From: Fervidifonticultor_A sp037443565
Lineage (GTDB): Bacteria; Sysuimicrobiota; Sysuimicrobiia; Sysuimicrobiales; Humicultoraceae
NCBI GenBank assembly: GCA_037443565.1
Contig: JBBIOB010000020.1
Coordinates: 1 to 50,177 of the forward strand
Direction: 5' to 3'
Length of the DNA stretch: 50,177 nt
Under the pieces are notes generated by a model, which did not search any database, was not told the DNA's origin, and saw only the letters and a program-made list of their open reading frames with translations. Below, piece by piece: positions 42,187-50,177 of the stretch. Within the stretch, counting starts at the first letter, position 1, and each line of letters starts with the position of its first letter. Both the position numbers and the translations under genes were made by a program.

Positions 42187-42880
42187 TGGCCTTCAGGTTC
42201 TCGGCATACGCCGGAGCGGGCGCGCCGTCCTCGTGCGTGAAGTAGGCGTACACGTCCTTGCCCGCGCCGAGCTGCGCTTGGATGTGCCGGCCCCACGCTT
42301 TCAACTGTGCGGAGGAATACGCCGAGCGGTGCAGGCGGAGATAGGCCAGCGGACCGACGAACTCTATGACCGGTTCGTCCTCGTCCGACTCCATGATGGC
42401 CAGCGCCGCGCGATGCTCGGCCAGGAGCGCAAAGATCTCGTCGCTGTACCACGACCGGTGCCGGAACTCAACCGCGACGGGGAGCGGGGGGAGCCCGTAG
42501 AGGAAGTCGCGCAACAGCGGCTCGTCGCGCCGCAGCGACGGTGGCAACTGGAAGAGCAGCGGGCCACGGCGGTCCTTGAGCGGCTCGGTGCGCTCGAGCT
42601 GCGCCCGGACCGCGTCCGCGACGTCGCGCAGGCGCTTGATGTGCGTGATGAGCCGGTGGGCCTTGATGCTGAACCTGAACCCCTTGGGCGTGGCCTTGCG
42701 CCACTGCTCCACCTGCGAGCCACCGGGAAAGCGATAGAACGTGTTGTTCAACTCGACCGACGGGAACACCCGGCTGTAGTGCTGGAGCATCCGGTCGGTC
42801 GGAAGGTCGGCAGGGTAGAAGGAGCCGCGCCACTCAGGGTAGCTGAAGCCGGAGGTGCCTGCGTAGAGGCGGCCCGCCAT
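42170..42880 (-). CDS. DUF72 family TIM-barrel protein
   Basis: 236 aa from ATG 42880. The signature LYAGTSGFSYPEWRGSFYP (residues 5-23) is followed by VELNNTFYRFP, FRFSIKAHRLITHIKRL and AVEFRHRSWY. The C-terminus has RLHRSAYSSAQL and YAYFTHEDGAP. DUF72 proteins (YecE) have a TIM-barrel shape and no proven reaction. First gene of the minus-strand cell-wall group. Confidence 0.88.
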   Translation of the reverse strand: MAGRLYAGTSGFSYPEWRGSFYPADLPTDRMLQHYSRVFPSVELNNTFYRFPGGSQVEQWRKATPKGFRFSIKAHRLITHIKRLRDVADAVRAQLERTEPLKDRRGPLLFQLPPSLRRDEPLLRDFLYGLPPLPVAVEFRHRSWYSDEIFALLAEHRAALAIMESDEDEPVIEFVGPLAYLRLHRSAYSSAQLKAWGRHIQAQLGAGKDVYAYFTHEDGAPAPAYAENLKAIVDGR

Positions 42881-42996
42881 GGCATAGGTATACCACAGCC
42901 GGTCCAACCGGGGCGCCAGCCTCACCACGACGCACCATCCTTGGGGTGAGAGAGCGGGGCTAGCAGCTTGAGGCATGATTCAATAAGTTAACCTTG

Positions 42997-43017
42997 AATA
43001 TTGACATTCTCAATATT
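42997..43017. promoter_or_regulatory. AT-rich operator dyad before the DUF2089 gene
   Basis: AATATTGA and TCAATATT form a perfect 8-bp inverted repeat around CATTC. A second, wider pair ACATTCT (43004-43010) and AGAATGT (43036-43042) shares it. The surrounding 100 bp are AT-rich in a 70% GC genome. The dyad overlaps the -35 box of the DUF2089 promoter. Confidence 0.62.
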
Positions 43018-43029
43018 AGAGCGTACTTT
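43001..43029 (+). promoter_or_regulatory. Promoter of the DUF2089-DUF4097 operon
   Basis: TTGACA (43001-43006, consensus), 17-bp spacer and TACTTT (43024-43029) as -10. The operator dyad covers the -35 box, so repression by steric block is likely. Confidence 0.6.
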
Positions 43030-43079
43030 ATAGCCAGAATGTACCTGATTGTGAATGAAACTCATGAGGAAGCGTAGAC

Positions 43080-43547
43080 TTGACCGAGCTCACTGGGGAC
43101 GGTGACATGGAACGCACGGTATCCCGAGTCCAGCCCGGAGCTGAAAGCCAGACCCCTCCTGGGGTGTACACCATGCCCGGCGGCTGCCCGGTGTGCGGAA
43201 ATGAGCTGGCCGTCGTTCGTCTGGAGTGCGGTCACTGCGGGACGGCGGTGGTCGGCCGCTACCGGGCGTCGCGCTTCGCCCGCCTGACGTCCGAGCAACT
43301 TGGGTTTCTCGAGGCCTTCCTAAGAGCCCGCGGCAACATCCGCCGGGTGGAGCGCGAGCTCGGGATCTCGTATCCCACGGTCCGCAGCCGGCTCAGCGCC
43401 CTGCTCGTCGCGCTCGGCATCTCCGCCGGTCCCGAGGAAGATGACGAAGCGATGCGACGACGGCGTCGGGAGATCCTCGACCAGTTGGAGTCCGGCGCGC
43501 TGCGCCCGGAGGAAGCCGCCAGGCTGCTGCGGCAGATCAATCGGTAG
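43080..43547 (+). CDS. DUF2089 family zinc-finger/HTH protein, probable regulator
   Basis: 155 aa from TTG 43080, chosen for the GAGGAAG site 7 nt upstream; ATG 43107 is the alternative. A zinc ribbon CPVCGNEL...LECGHCG lies at about 36-53. The conserved helix-turn-helix block is LTSEQLGFLEAFLRARGNI followed by LGISYPTVRSRL. The C-terminal helical tail EILDQLESGALRPEEAARLL resembles the SHOCT-like helix of the next protein. The family sits before DUF4097 genes in Firmicutes. The nearby dyad suggests autoregulation. It overlaps the next frame but not its start. Confidence 0.87.
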   Translation: MTELTGDGDMERTVSRVQPGAESQTPPGVYTMPGGCPVCGNELAVVRLECGHCGTAVVGRYRASRFARLTSEQLGFLEAFLRARGNIRRVERELGISYPTVRSRLSALLVALGISAGPEEDDEAMRRRRREILDQLESGALRPEEAARLLRQINR

Positions 43548-43570
43548 TGATTCCATCGGAGGAACCGGCC

Positions 43571-45049
43571 ATGAGCGAAGAGCGACAGCGAGTGTTGCGC
43601 ATGCTGAAGGACGGCAAGGTCAGCATCGAGGAGGCCGAGGCCCTGCTCGAGGCGCTGGGCGAAGCCGAGGGCGCCGAGGTTCCCGGCGGGCCGCCGGGAA
43701 GCGTCGCGGGTCACGCCGCCACTGCGACCGTCGGTGAGACCGCGGCCGGCTTGGGCAGCCGTCCCGCGCCGGAGACCGAGGCGGGCGCTGAGGAGCGGCG
43801 CGGGTTCGACCTGCTGATCGACGACATCATGCGGGCCGTGGATGTCGAGGGCCTTGTCACCTCAGTGCGCGAATCGCTGCGCCGGTCCGGGGTCGACATG
43901 AAGCGCGTGAAGCAGGAGGTCCGCCGCGCCACCGACGTCGTGCGCGACGAGACCCGCCGGGTCGCCCAGGAGTACCGCAGGCAGGCGTGGGGGGGCCGAA
44001 TCTCCAGGGCGATCGACGGCCTCTGGGGGCTGGTGCCCGCGGCGGGTTCATGGTCGCACGAGGCCGATCTTGCGCCCGGCCAGAGCCTCGCGGTGCACAA
44101 CATCTGGGGTGACGTCAGGATCAAGGCGAGTGACGACGGCCGGCTGCGCGCGGCCGCAGTGATACGGGCCTGGGGGCGCGACGAAGCCGAGGCGGCGGCG
44201 CTGCGCGACGCGGTGCGCATCCGTACCGTGGATGAAGGGACGGTGTTCAGGATCAAGGTGGAGGCGCCGCCGGAGGCGGGGCCACGCCGGTTTCGGGTGG
44301 ACTTCGATCTTCATATCCCTTCCGGTGTCGCTGTCGAGGTGACCCAGGCCAGGGGGGATGTGGCGATTGCCGGGCACGGCGGGGGCGCGACCGTGCGCGT
44401 GGCCAGCGGCGACGTCGACGTCCGCGATGCGCGGGGGCCGGTGATCGTGGAAGCGGCCAGGGGCGATGTCTCGATCTCCGGCGCACGGGGCGATATCCGC
44501 GTGAAGACGAGCCACGGCGACGTGCTTCTGTCGGTGGTAAGCGGCGCGGCCTCGGCCCACGTCATGCACGGCGACGTGACGACCGCAGAAGTGAGCGGGG
44601 ATCTGGACATCCACACGATGCACGGCGACATCACGGTGAGCGCCGGCGTCGGAAAGATCCGCGCGGAGTCCAAACACGGCGATATCGTCCTCCGCCAGCC
44701 GGCCGGGCCGGTGCGGCTCGAGCTCGAGACCGCGCGGGGCGACATCAGCGCCGAGGTCGAGCGGTTCGTCGCCGGTACGACCTCCCGGATGACGGCGATG
44801 AGTGGTGATCTCTCGATTCGGCTCGCCCCGCAGGCGCGCTGCCACATCACAGCCCGGGCGACATCAGGCGAGATCCACGCCGGGGCCCCGATGTCGGGTA
44901 CGCAGCCGGGGCGACGGTCGCTCCAGGGCGTCTACGGTTCAGCCGAGGCCAATCTGGAACTCTCGACGTTGCGCGGCGACATCACCATCGCCGGCCCCGG
45001 CGCCGATGTTCGCCCAGAGGAGGCCTCCTCGACCGTCGGGGCGGACTAG
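43571..45049 (+). CDS. DUF4097 beta-helix-like protein with N-terminal SHOCT-like helix
   Basis: 492 aa from ATG 43571 behind GGAGGAA. Residues 5-30 form a short regulatory helix pair (RVLRMLKDGKVSIEEAEALL), the same type as in LiaX/YvlB. The middle is charged. From about 180 to 480 a ladder of GD(I/V) repeats occurs roughly every 18-22 residues (GDVRIKA, GDVAIAG, GDVDVRD, GDVSISG, GDIRVKT, GDVLLSV, GDVTTAE, GDITVSA). This is the DUF4097 solenoid. It has no signal peptide or membrane segment, so a cytosolic envelope-stress sensor is the likeliest role. Forms a pair with DUF2089. Confidence 0.85.
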   Translation: MSEERQRVLRMLKDGKVSIEEAEALLEALGEAEGAEVPGGPPGSVAGHAATATVGETAAGLGSRPAPETEAGAEERRGFDLLIDDIMRAVDVEGLVTSVRESLRRSGVDMKRVKQEVRRATDVVRDETRRVAQEYRRQAWGGRISRAIDGLWGLVPAAGSWSHEADLAPGQSLAVHNIWGDVRIKASDDGRLRAAAVIRAWGRDEAEAAALRDAVRIRTVDEGTVFRIKVEAPPEAGPRRFRVDFDLHIPSGVAVEVTQARGDVAIAGHGGGATVRVASGDVDVRDARGPVIVEAARGDVSISGARGDIRVKTSHGDVLLSVVSGAASAHVMHGDVTTAEVSGDLDIHTMHGDITVSAGVGKIRAESKHGDIVLRQPAGPVRLELETARGDISAEVERFVAGTTSRMTAMSGDLSIRLAPQARCHITARATSGEIHAGAPMSGTQPGRRSLQGVYGSAEANLELSTLRGDITIAGPGADVRPEEASSTVGAD

Positions 45050-45066
45050 GCCCACCGCCAGGAGTT

Positions 45067-45103
45067 ACAGCCCCTCCGGCCAAGCAACAGGCTGAGGGGC
45101 TGT
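45067..45103 (+). terminator. Hairpin after the DUF4097 gene
   Basis: ACAGCCCCTC (45067-45076) pairs with GAGGGGCTGT (45094-45103), 10 bp without mismatch, with a 17-nt loop. The following GCTGCTTCTT is a weak U tract. It sits between the DUF4097 stop and the RNase J-like start. Confidence 0.7.
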
Positions 45104-45124
45104 GCTGCTTCTTGAGGTGATGCC

Positions 45125-46543
45125 GTGGTCAGGCTGACCGTCTACGGCGGCGCCGGCGAGATCGGCGGGAACAAGATCCTGTTGGAGGATGACGGCAGGC
45201 GTCTGCTGCTGGATTTCGGGATCAGCTACGCGCGCCGCGGTCAGTTCTTCGAGGAGTATCTCAAGCCGCGGACCGCAGCCGGTCTCACCGACCTGCTCGT
45301 GACCGGGGTGTTGCCGGAGGTCGCGGGGATCTACCGCCGGGACCTGCTCGCGCTGGGTGGTCCGCGCATGCCGCCTGGTCACGCCGAGCCCGCGGTGGAG
45401 GCGCTGCTCCTCTCGCACGCGCACCTCGACCACGCCGGACACCTAGGGTTTCTCGACGAGCGCATCCCGACGTACTGCACGCCGGTCACGCACGCCATCC
45501 TGCTCGCGATGACGCAGTCGCGGGGCCGCGACTTCGAGATGGAGCTCATCAACTTCCGGCCGAGACCGGCATTCCCCGACACGCGCGACGTGACCATCCC
45601 GCGGCGGTTCGTGATGGTCGAGGGAGAATTCGAGGCCTCGCGGCTGGCCTGCCGGGTGCTCCCGGTGGATCATTCCATCCTCGGGGCGGCCGCGTTTCTG
45701 ATCCGGACGTCGCGCGGGAACGTGCTCTACACCGGCGACCTGCGCTTCCACGGGCCAGAGGGCGCGTTGAGTGAGGCGCTGCTCGAGCAGGCCCACGCGG
45801 CGGGGGTGTGGCTGCTGCTCGCCGAAGGCACCCGGCTCGATGTCACGGACCGGCGGACCGAGGCCGAAGTGTATGGCGAGTGCCTGGCTGCGGTCCAGCA
45901 GGCCCGTGGGCCTGTGATCGCCGACTTCGCGCCTCGGGATCTGTATCGCCTGAACACGTTCCTCCAGGTCGCGCGCGAGACAGGCCGGTGGCTGGTCATC
46001 CTCTCGCAGGACGCGTTCCTGCTGGACCGCCTGCGCGGTATGCATCCGCTGGTGCCGGATCCGGCGGCTGAGCCGATCCTGGTCCTGAAAGAGCGCAAGG
46101 TCAGCGGCACCTACAGCGCCCGCGACTACATGCGCTGGGAACGTCCCATCATCATCTGGCGCAACGCGCGGACCGCGGACGACCTGCGTCCGGAGCGTGA
46201 CCGGCTCATTCTCGCGCTCAGCTTCTGGGACATCCAGAACCTGGTCGACCTCGGCGTGGGCGAAGACACGCTGTACATCCGCTCGACAAGCGAGGCCTAC
46301 ACCGAAGAGCAGGCGCTCGACGCCCGCCGGCTGGACAACTGGCTCGACCTGCTTGGCGTCCGGCACCGGCTGCACAGCCACGCCTCAGGTCACGCTTCGC
46401 AGCCCGATCTGGCACGGATGGTGGAGGTGCTGCGGCCGGAGGTCCTGGTGCCCGTGCACACGACGACGCCGGCTCTGTGGCGAACAGTGGCGCCGGGCAC
46501 CCCGGTTGTGGAACCGATACTCGGGGAGGCGGTGGTGTGGTAG
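45125..46543 (+). CDS. RNase J-like metallo-beta-lactamase-fold hydrolase
   Basis: 472 aa. VRLTVYGGAGEIGGNKILLE opens as in RNase J. Zinc motif HAHLDHAG (His98, His100, Asp102, His103), VDHSILGA and YTGDLRFHG follow. A beta-CASP domain occupies about 215-390 and the terminal LHSHASGHASQPDL replaces the RNase J HVSGHAS block. RNase J proteins are about 550 aa with a C-terminal domain that is missing here, so a paralogue or a different substrate is possible. GTG 45125 is preceded by GAGGTG. Confidence 0.84.
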   Translation: MVRLTVYGGAGEIGGNKILLEDDGRRLLLDFGISYARRGQFFEEYLKPRTAAGLTDLLVTGVLPEVAGIYRRDLLALGGPRMPPGHAEPAVEALLLSHAHLDHAGHLGFLDERIPTYCTPVTHAILLAMTQSRGRDFEMELINFRPRPAFPDTRDVTIPRRFVMVEGEFEASRLACRVLPVDHSILGAAAFLIRTSRGNVLYTGDLRFHGPEGALSEALLEQAHAAGVWLLLAEGTRLDVTDRRTEAEVYGECLAAVQQARGPVIADFAPRDLYRLNTFLQVARETGRWLVILSQDAFLLDRLRGMHPLVPDPAAEPILVLKERKVSGTYSARDYMRWERPIIIWRNARTADDLRPERDRLILALSFWDIQNLVDLGVGEDTLYIRSTSEAYTEEQALDARRLDNWLDLLGVRHRLHSHASGHASQPDLARMVEVLRPEVLVPVHTTTPALWRTVAPGTPVVEPILGEAVVW

Positions 46544-46552
46544 CGTGAACGC

Positions 46553-47554
46553 ATGGCCATGCGACCAAGCCGACGGCAGTTCCTGAGGATCGCGGCCGCG
46601 ACCGGCGGCGCGCTGGCGCTGCACCGGTGGCCGGCGTGGGCGTTTGCGTCACCCGCCGCGCGGGTCGCGCTCGTGCGCACCGAGGACCACCGTGACGGTG
46701 TGCTGCGCGCGCTGCGGCTGCTGCCTCCTGTCTCGTACGAGGGCAAGTCTGCGGTCATCAAGCCCAACCTGAACAGCGCCGATCCCTTCCCGGCCTCCAC
46801 TCACGAGGAGACGCTGCGGACCCTGGCCGAGATGTGCAAGACCGGCGGCGCGCGGGAGATTACCATCGCGGACCGCAGCGGCATGGGTGATACGGCGCGG
46901 GTCATGCGCGACAAGCGGCTTGACGCCATCGCAGGCCCGGCCGGCGCCCGGCTCGTCGCGCTGGATGCGCTGCCCGAGGACGCGTGGGTGGAGCGCTCGA
47001 TTCTCGGCGGCGCCTGGCAGCGCGGGGTGCGCTACCCCAGGCTGTTCGAGCAGGCCGACTTGATCATCTCCACCTGCTGCCTGAAGACCCACCACTTCGG
47101 CGGACACTTTACCATGGCGCTGAAGAACTCGGTGGGCATGGTGGCGCGCCGCGGACCCGACGGGCACGACTACATGCGCGAGCTCCACGGCTCGCCTCAG
47201 CAACGCGTGATGATCGCCGAGCTGAACACGCTCTACCGGCCGGCGATGGTCGTGATGGACGGGATTGAGGCTTTCACCGACGGCGGCCCGGCCAGGGGCA
47301 GGCTCGCGCGTCCCGGCGTGGTCGTCGCCGGCACCGACCGGGTGGCCATCGACGCCGTGGGCGTGGCGCTGCTGCGCATGCACGGCGTGAGCGGGCCCAC
47401 GGCCTCGGGGCGGATTGCCGATCTGGAGCAGATCCACCGCGCAGTAGAGCTCGGCCTCGGCGTGGCGTCCGCCGAGGCCATTGAGCTGGTTAGCGATTCG
47501 GCGGACGGCTGGGCGGTGATCGCCCGGGTCAGAACCGAACTGACGAAGGCCTGA
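46553..47554 (+). CDS. Tat-exported DUF362 protein
   Basis: 333 aa. The N-terminus has a twin-arginine signal (SRRQFLRIAAATGGALAL, residues 5-22), so it is exported folded. The rest is a DUF362 domain: SAVIKPNLNSADPFPAS, EITIADRSGMGDTARVM, DLIISTCCLKTHHFGGHFTM and GPTASGRIADLEQIHRA. Related proteins carry iron-sulfur clusters in other contexts; only one CC pair is seen here, so a cluster is uncertain. Starts 9 nt after the RNase J-like gene. Function unknown. Confidence 0.85.
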   Translation: MAMRPSRRQFLRIAAATGGALALHRWPAWAFASPAARVALVRTEDHRDGVLRALRLLPPVSYEGKSAVIKPNLNSADPFPASTHEETLRTLAEMCKTGGAREITIADRSGMGDTARVMRDKRLDAIAGPAGARLVALDALPEDAWVERSILGGAWQRGVRYPRLFEQADLIISTCCLKTHHFGGHFTMALKNSVGMVARRGPDGHDYMRELHGSPQQRVMIAELNTLYRPAMVVMDGIEAFTDGGPARGRLARPGVVVAGTDRVAIDAVGVALLRMHGVSGPTASGRIADLEQIHRAVELGLGVASAEAIELVSDSADGWAVIARVRTELTKA

Positions 47555-47596
47555 CCGGACACCGCCCGAGGCCGCCGCCTGCGCGAACGGCGCTGC

Positions 47597-48538
47597 CTAC
47601 GGCGTCTTTGTGAATACCGCCAGCGGCAGAAACGCGCTTACCACGTACACGCCCGCATCCACGACCTCCGAGATCTTGAGATCCACGACAAGGCTGGCGA
47701 GCACATACGCGTCTTCGGCCGAGAGGTGGTACGTTTCGCCCAGGTGCGCGATCATCGCGCGCAGCGCGTCCTGCGCGCCCCGGTAGAGGTCCGGGCCCAC
47801 GCCTGTCGTCGCGTAGAACCCCGTGTGGTTGACCCTGGGCAACAGCCCACCCGCGGTCACGAACTGCGGCGCAGGGATCCTCCGGCCCTTCTGGAGGGTG
47901 AAGCGCAGCGCCGCGTACATCGGCGCCTCGATGCCGGTCACGCACACCTCGCCGTCGCCCTGGGCCGCGTGGGCGTCCCCGCAGCTGAACAGCGCGCCAT
48001 CGACCTGCACTGGGAGGAAGAGGGTCGTCCCCCGGGTCAGCTGGCGCGTGTCCATGTTGCCGCCGAAGGTGCCGGGCGGCATCACCGCCTGCTTCGAGGC
48101 ACCCGCCGGGCAGACGCCCATAGTCCCAAAGAACGGCTCGATCGGGATCGCGATGTCCTCGCGCAGATGGGTTACCTCGCCGTCCGTGAGGTCGAAGATG
48201 CGGAGATAGGGGTTCTTGAAGTCGTCGGGCAGCAGGCCAAATCCCGGGATGATCGCGGTCCAGCCCCAGCCCTGTGTGTGGATGTCGAGGATCTCGATCG
48301 CCAAGGTGTCGCCCGGCGTCGCGCCCCGCACGGCGATTGGGCCGGCCAAGGGGTACACCCGTTCCCAGTTGAGCGTGGTGATCACGTTGGCGTCGGACGA
48401 AGGCGTGATCTGGTTGTCGCTGACGTCGCGGGTCTGGACGACCACGGTGTCACCGCTGTCGATGGTCAACACGGGCTCGTGCGTGACGTCCCACGTGAAG
48501 TGCACCCGATCCTGGGGAAAGCAGTGGTTCCGGCCCAT
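47597..48538 (-). CDS. Acetamidase/formamidase
   Basis: 313 aa from ATG 48538, which has GGAGG at the right distance; earlier in-frame starts overlap the icd region. Releases ammonia from formamide or acetamide. Family blocks: DSGDTVVVQTRDVSDNQI, GPIAVRGATPGDTLAIEILDI, PGTFGGNMDTRQLTRGTTLFLPV and CGDAHAAQGDGEVCVTGIE (the metal and catalytic region). The substrate may be another short amide. It follows icd by 29 nt in the same direction. Confidence 0.9.
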   Translation of the reverse strand: MGRNHCFPQDRVHFTWDVTHEPVLTIDSGDTVVVQTRDVSDNQITPSSDANVITTLNWERVYPLAGPIAVRGATPGDTLAIEILDIHTQGWGWTAIIPGFGLLPDDFKNPYLRIFDLTDGEVTHLREDIAIPIEPFFGTMGVCPAGASKQAVMPPGTFGGNMDTRQLTRGTTLFLPVQVDGALFSCGDAHAAQGDGEVCVTGIEAPMYAALRFTLQKGRRIPAPQFVTAGGLLPRVNHTGFYATTGVGPDLYRGAQDALRAMIAHLGETYHLSAEDAYVLASLVVDLKISEVVDAGVYVVSAFLPLAVFTKTP

Positions 48539-48567
48539 GGGCATCCTCCTCTCAGCCTCCTCCGGTC

Positions 48568-50016
48568 TCACTCGCCCTGGCCGAGCGAGTAGCCGCGCTC
48601 GCCATCAAACAGGTACAGGTGCTCGGTCTTGATGAAATCGAGCCCGGCGCCTGCGATCCGCTGGAGCAGCGCCACGATCCTGGCGGGACTGGTCATGGCC
48701 CCCTCGGGGCGAGCCAGGAATCGGCACCGCCAGTGGTCGACCGTGAACGTCTCGGGGAATCCTTGAGGATAGACCTTGACCCCGCGGTTGCTGATCATGC
48801 TGAGCGCGAGGTCGCCGGCCAGGTCCTCGAGCCGGCGTCCCAGATCATCGGGGGTGCCCCCGCTCCAGTGGATGAAGACGTCGACACCGACCAGGTCCTT
48901 TCGGACCTCCTGCCGGACAGTCTGCGCCGCCGCCACGGTCTGCTTGGGCGCCTCGGCGTAGCTCGCCGCCCTGAGTCTCTCCGGGCGCTGTCCCAACCGC
49001 GCGACCACCGCCTCGGCGAACTCCCTGGTTCCCACCTTCTGCCTGCTCGTGCCATCCTTGTAGATATCGTAGGTGTGGATGCCGTCTTCGATCGTGCGCA
49101 ACCAGGCGTTGTGGACGCGCTCCGCCACGTCCGGCTGCCCGATGTGGACCAGCATCATGACGGCGCCGAGCAGCAGGCCGGAGGGGTTGGCCAGGTTCTG
49201 CCCTGCGCGCCGCGGCGCGGACCCGTGGATGGCCTCGAACATGGCCGCGTGGTCGCCGATGTTGGCCGACCCGGCGAGGCCGACCGACCCCGCGATCTGC
49301 GCGGCGACATCCGAGAGGACGTCGCCGTACAGGTTCGGCATAACGATGACGTCAAACGCCTCGGGGGTGTCGGCCATCTTGGCCGCGCCGATGTCGACGA
49401 TCCAGTGCTCCTTCTCGACCCCCGGGTACTGTGCGCCGATCTCGTCGAACACCTTGTGGAAGAGGCCGTCCGTCATCTTGAGGATGTTGTCCTTGGTGAA
49501 GCAGGTGACCTTCTTGCGCTTGTTCCGGACGGCGTATTCGAACGCGTAGCGCACGATCTTCTCGGTGCCCGGCCGCGTGATGATCTTGAGCGCCTGCGTC
49601 ACGTCCGCCGACTGCCGGTACTCGATGCCCGCGTAGAGGTCTTCCTCGTTCTCCCGGACGATGACCACATCCATCGTGGGGTGCTTGGTGGCCACGAAGG
49701 GATGGTACGAGACGCAGGGCCGGACGTTGGCGTAGAGGCCCAGCGTCTTGCGGGTGGTGACATTGAGGCTCTTGTACCCGCCGCCCTGTGGGGTGGTGAT
49801 CGGCGCCTTGAGGAAGACCTTTGTCCGGCGCAGCGAGTCCCATGCGCTCCGATCGATGCCGGCGCTGTTGCCAGCCAGGTAGACCCTCTCGCCGACCTCG
49901 ATCGTTTCGATGGCGATCCGGGCGCCGGCTTCTTTGAGGATGTGCAGCGTGGCGGCCATGATCTCAGGGCCGATCCCGTCACCGTGGGCGACGGTAATCG
50001 GAACATTCTGGCTCAT
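48568..50016 (-). CDS. icd: NADP-dependent isocitrate dehydrogenase, Thermus-type with C-terminal extension
   Basis: 482 aa. TCA-cycle enzyme converting isocitrate to 2-oxoglutarate. The catalytic core has HGDGIGPEIMAAT (11-23), VRENEEDLYAGIEYR, the Asp-metal loop NLYGDVLSDVAAQIAGSVG and EAIHGSAPRRAGQNLANPSG. After residue 335 a separate alpha/beta domain of about 140 residues follows, containing VGVDVFIHWSGGTPDD. This matches the Thermus thermophilus-type enzyme, longer than the 415-aa E. coli form. ATG 50016. Confidence 0.92.
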   Translation of the reverse strand: MSQNVPITVAHGDGIGPEIMAATLHILKEAGARIAIETIEVGERVYLAGNSAGIDRSAWDSLRRTKVFLKAPITTPQGGGYKSLNVTTRKTLGLYANVRPCVSYHPFVATKHPTMDVVIVRENEEDLYAGIEYRQSADVTQALKIITRPGTEKIVRYAFEYAVRNKRKKVTCFTKDNILKMTDGLFHKVFDEIGAQYPGVEKEHWIVDIGAAKMADTPEAFDVIVMPNLYGDVLSDVAAQIAGSVGLAGSANIGDHAAMFEAIHGSAPRRAGQNLANPSGLLLGAVMMLVHIGQPDVAERVHNAWLRTIEDGIHTYDIYKDGTSRQKVGTREFAEAVVARLGQRPERLRAASYAEAPKQTVAAAQTVRQEVRKDLVGVDVFIHWSGGTPDDLGRRLEDLAGDLALSMISNRGVKVYPQGFPETFTVDHWRCRFLARPEGAMTSPARIVALLQRIAGAGLDFIKTEHLYLFDGERGYSLGQGE

Positions 50017-50144
50017 CCGTGTTCACGCTCCATGACTCAGAGTGTGCTGCGTGAGGGTATTTCTCCGGCGAGGGCAGGACTCCCTCAGGCGCCGGAGGCG
50101 TGTGGCCCGGCCGCGACGCCATAAGACAAGACGCGGCGGCTGTG

Positions 50145-50173
50145 TTGACACCCCGCATGTGGGCGGGTATCGT
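50145..50173 (+). promoter_or_regulatory. Strong plus-strand promoter at the window edge
   Basis: TTGACA (50145-50150, consensus), 17-bp spacer, TATCGT (50168-50173). The gene or RNA it drives lies outside the window. The spacer contains CCCGCATGTGGGCGGG, a partial dyad. Confidence 0.62.
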
Positions 50174-50177
50174 AAGG

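Overview
This is a gene-dense, high-GC (about 70% by eye) bacterial chromosome segment with many ATGA, GTGA and TTGA start/stop overlaps. The housekeeping order M50 protease-scpA-scpB-dacF and cmk-plsC / ispH-der, an RNase J-like hydrolase, a DUF2089/DUF4097 pair and a Gram-positive-type glpP remnant point to a Terrabacteria-like lineage (Firmicutes/Armatimonadota/Sysuimicrobiota neighbourhood). The isocitrate dehydrogenase is the long Thermus type. The phylum cannot be fixed from this window, and no rRNA or marker ribosomal protein is present.

Layout. 1-8.2 kb (+): a core run with lysA (5' cut), a site-2-type protease, scpA, scpB, a DD-carboxypeptidase, a methyltransferase, a BtuF-like binding protein, a BtuD-like ATPase with an extra C-terminal domain and no permease gene, cmk and plsC. 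8.2-8.75 kb (-): a decayed VapBC toxin-antitoxin module. 8.8-15.5 kb (-): a type IV pilus/pseudopilus operon (small HTH protein, PilB, PilC, five prepilin-like proteins), one of which carries a large DUF2341/lectin-like domain. 15.6-17.1 kb: a lipid kinase, a small unknown protein and a glpP fragment.

17.3-23.05 kb (+): an operon for an iron/sugar-phosphate-type ABC importer, a HAD phosphatase and a glycerophosphodiester phosphodiesterase. Its leader and its first intercistronic gap both contain strong RNA structures. 33.4-23.0 kb (-): a long catabolic operon headed by a LacI-family regulator: DapA-family lyase, Gfo/Idh oxidoreductase, cupin, tripartite tricarboxylate transporter TctC-TctB-TctA, a second Gfo/Idh enzyme, a sugar isomerase and GlpD. 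The two operons meet tail to tail at glpD and the phosphodiesterase, so glycerol 3-phosphate metabolism links them.

33.5-37.1 kb (+): core genes ispH, der, mutM, a DUF971 protein and tRNA-Pro(GGG). 37.1-42.9 kb (-): a probable surface beta-barrel protein, a polytopic membrane protein, a DinB-family protein (a fragment of a second DinB gene lies about 1.4 kb downstream of it), a NamZ-type muramidase, an M23 endopeptidase and a DUF72 protein. 43.1-47.6 kb (+): DUF2089 and DUF4097 proteins, an RNase J-like hydrolase and a Tat-exported DUF362 protein. 47.6-50.0 kb (-): an acetamidase/formamidase and isocitrate dehydrogenase. A good promoter points off the right edge.

The strongest candidates for something undescribed are the LacI-controlled TTT/DapA/Gfo-Idh catabolic operon with its shared divergent control region, the glycerol-phosphate ABC operon with mutually exclusive RNA hairpins over a ribosome binding site, and the lectin-bearing pseudopilin.
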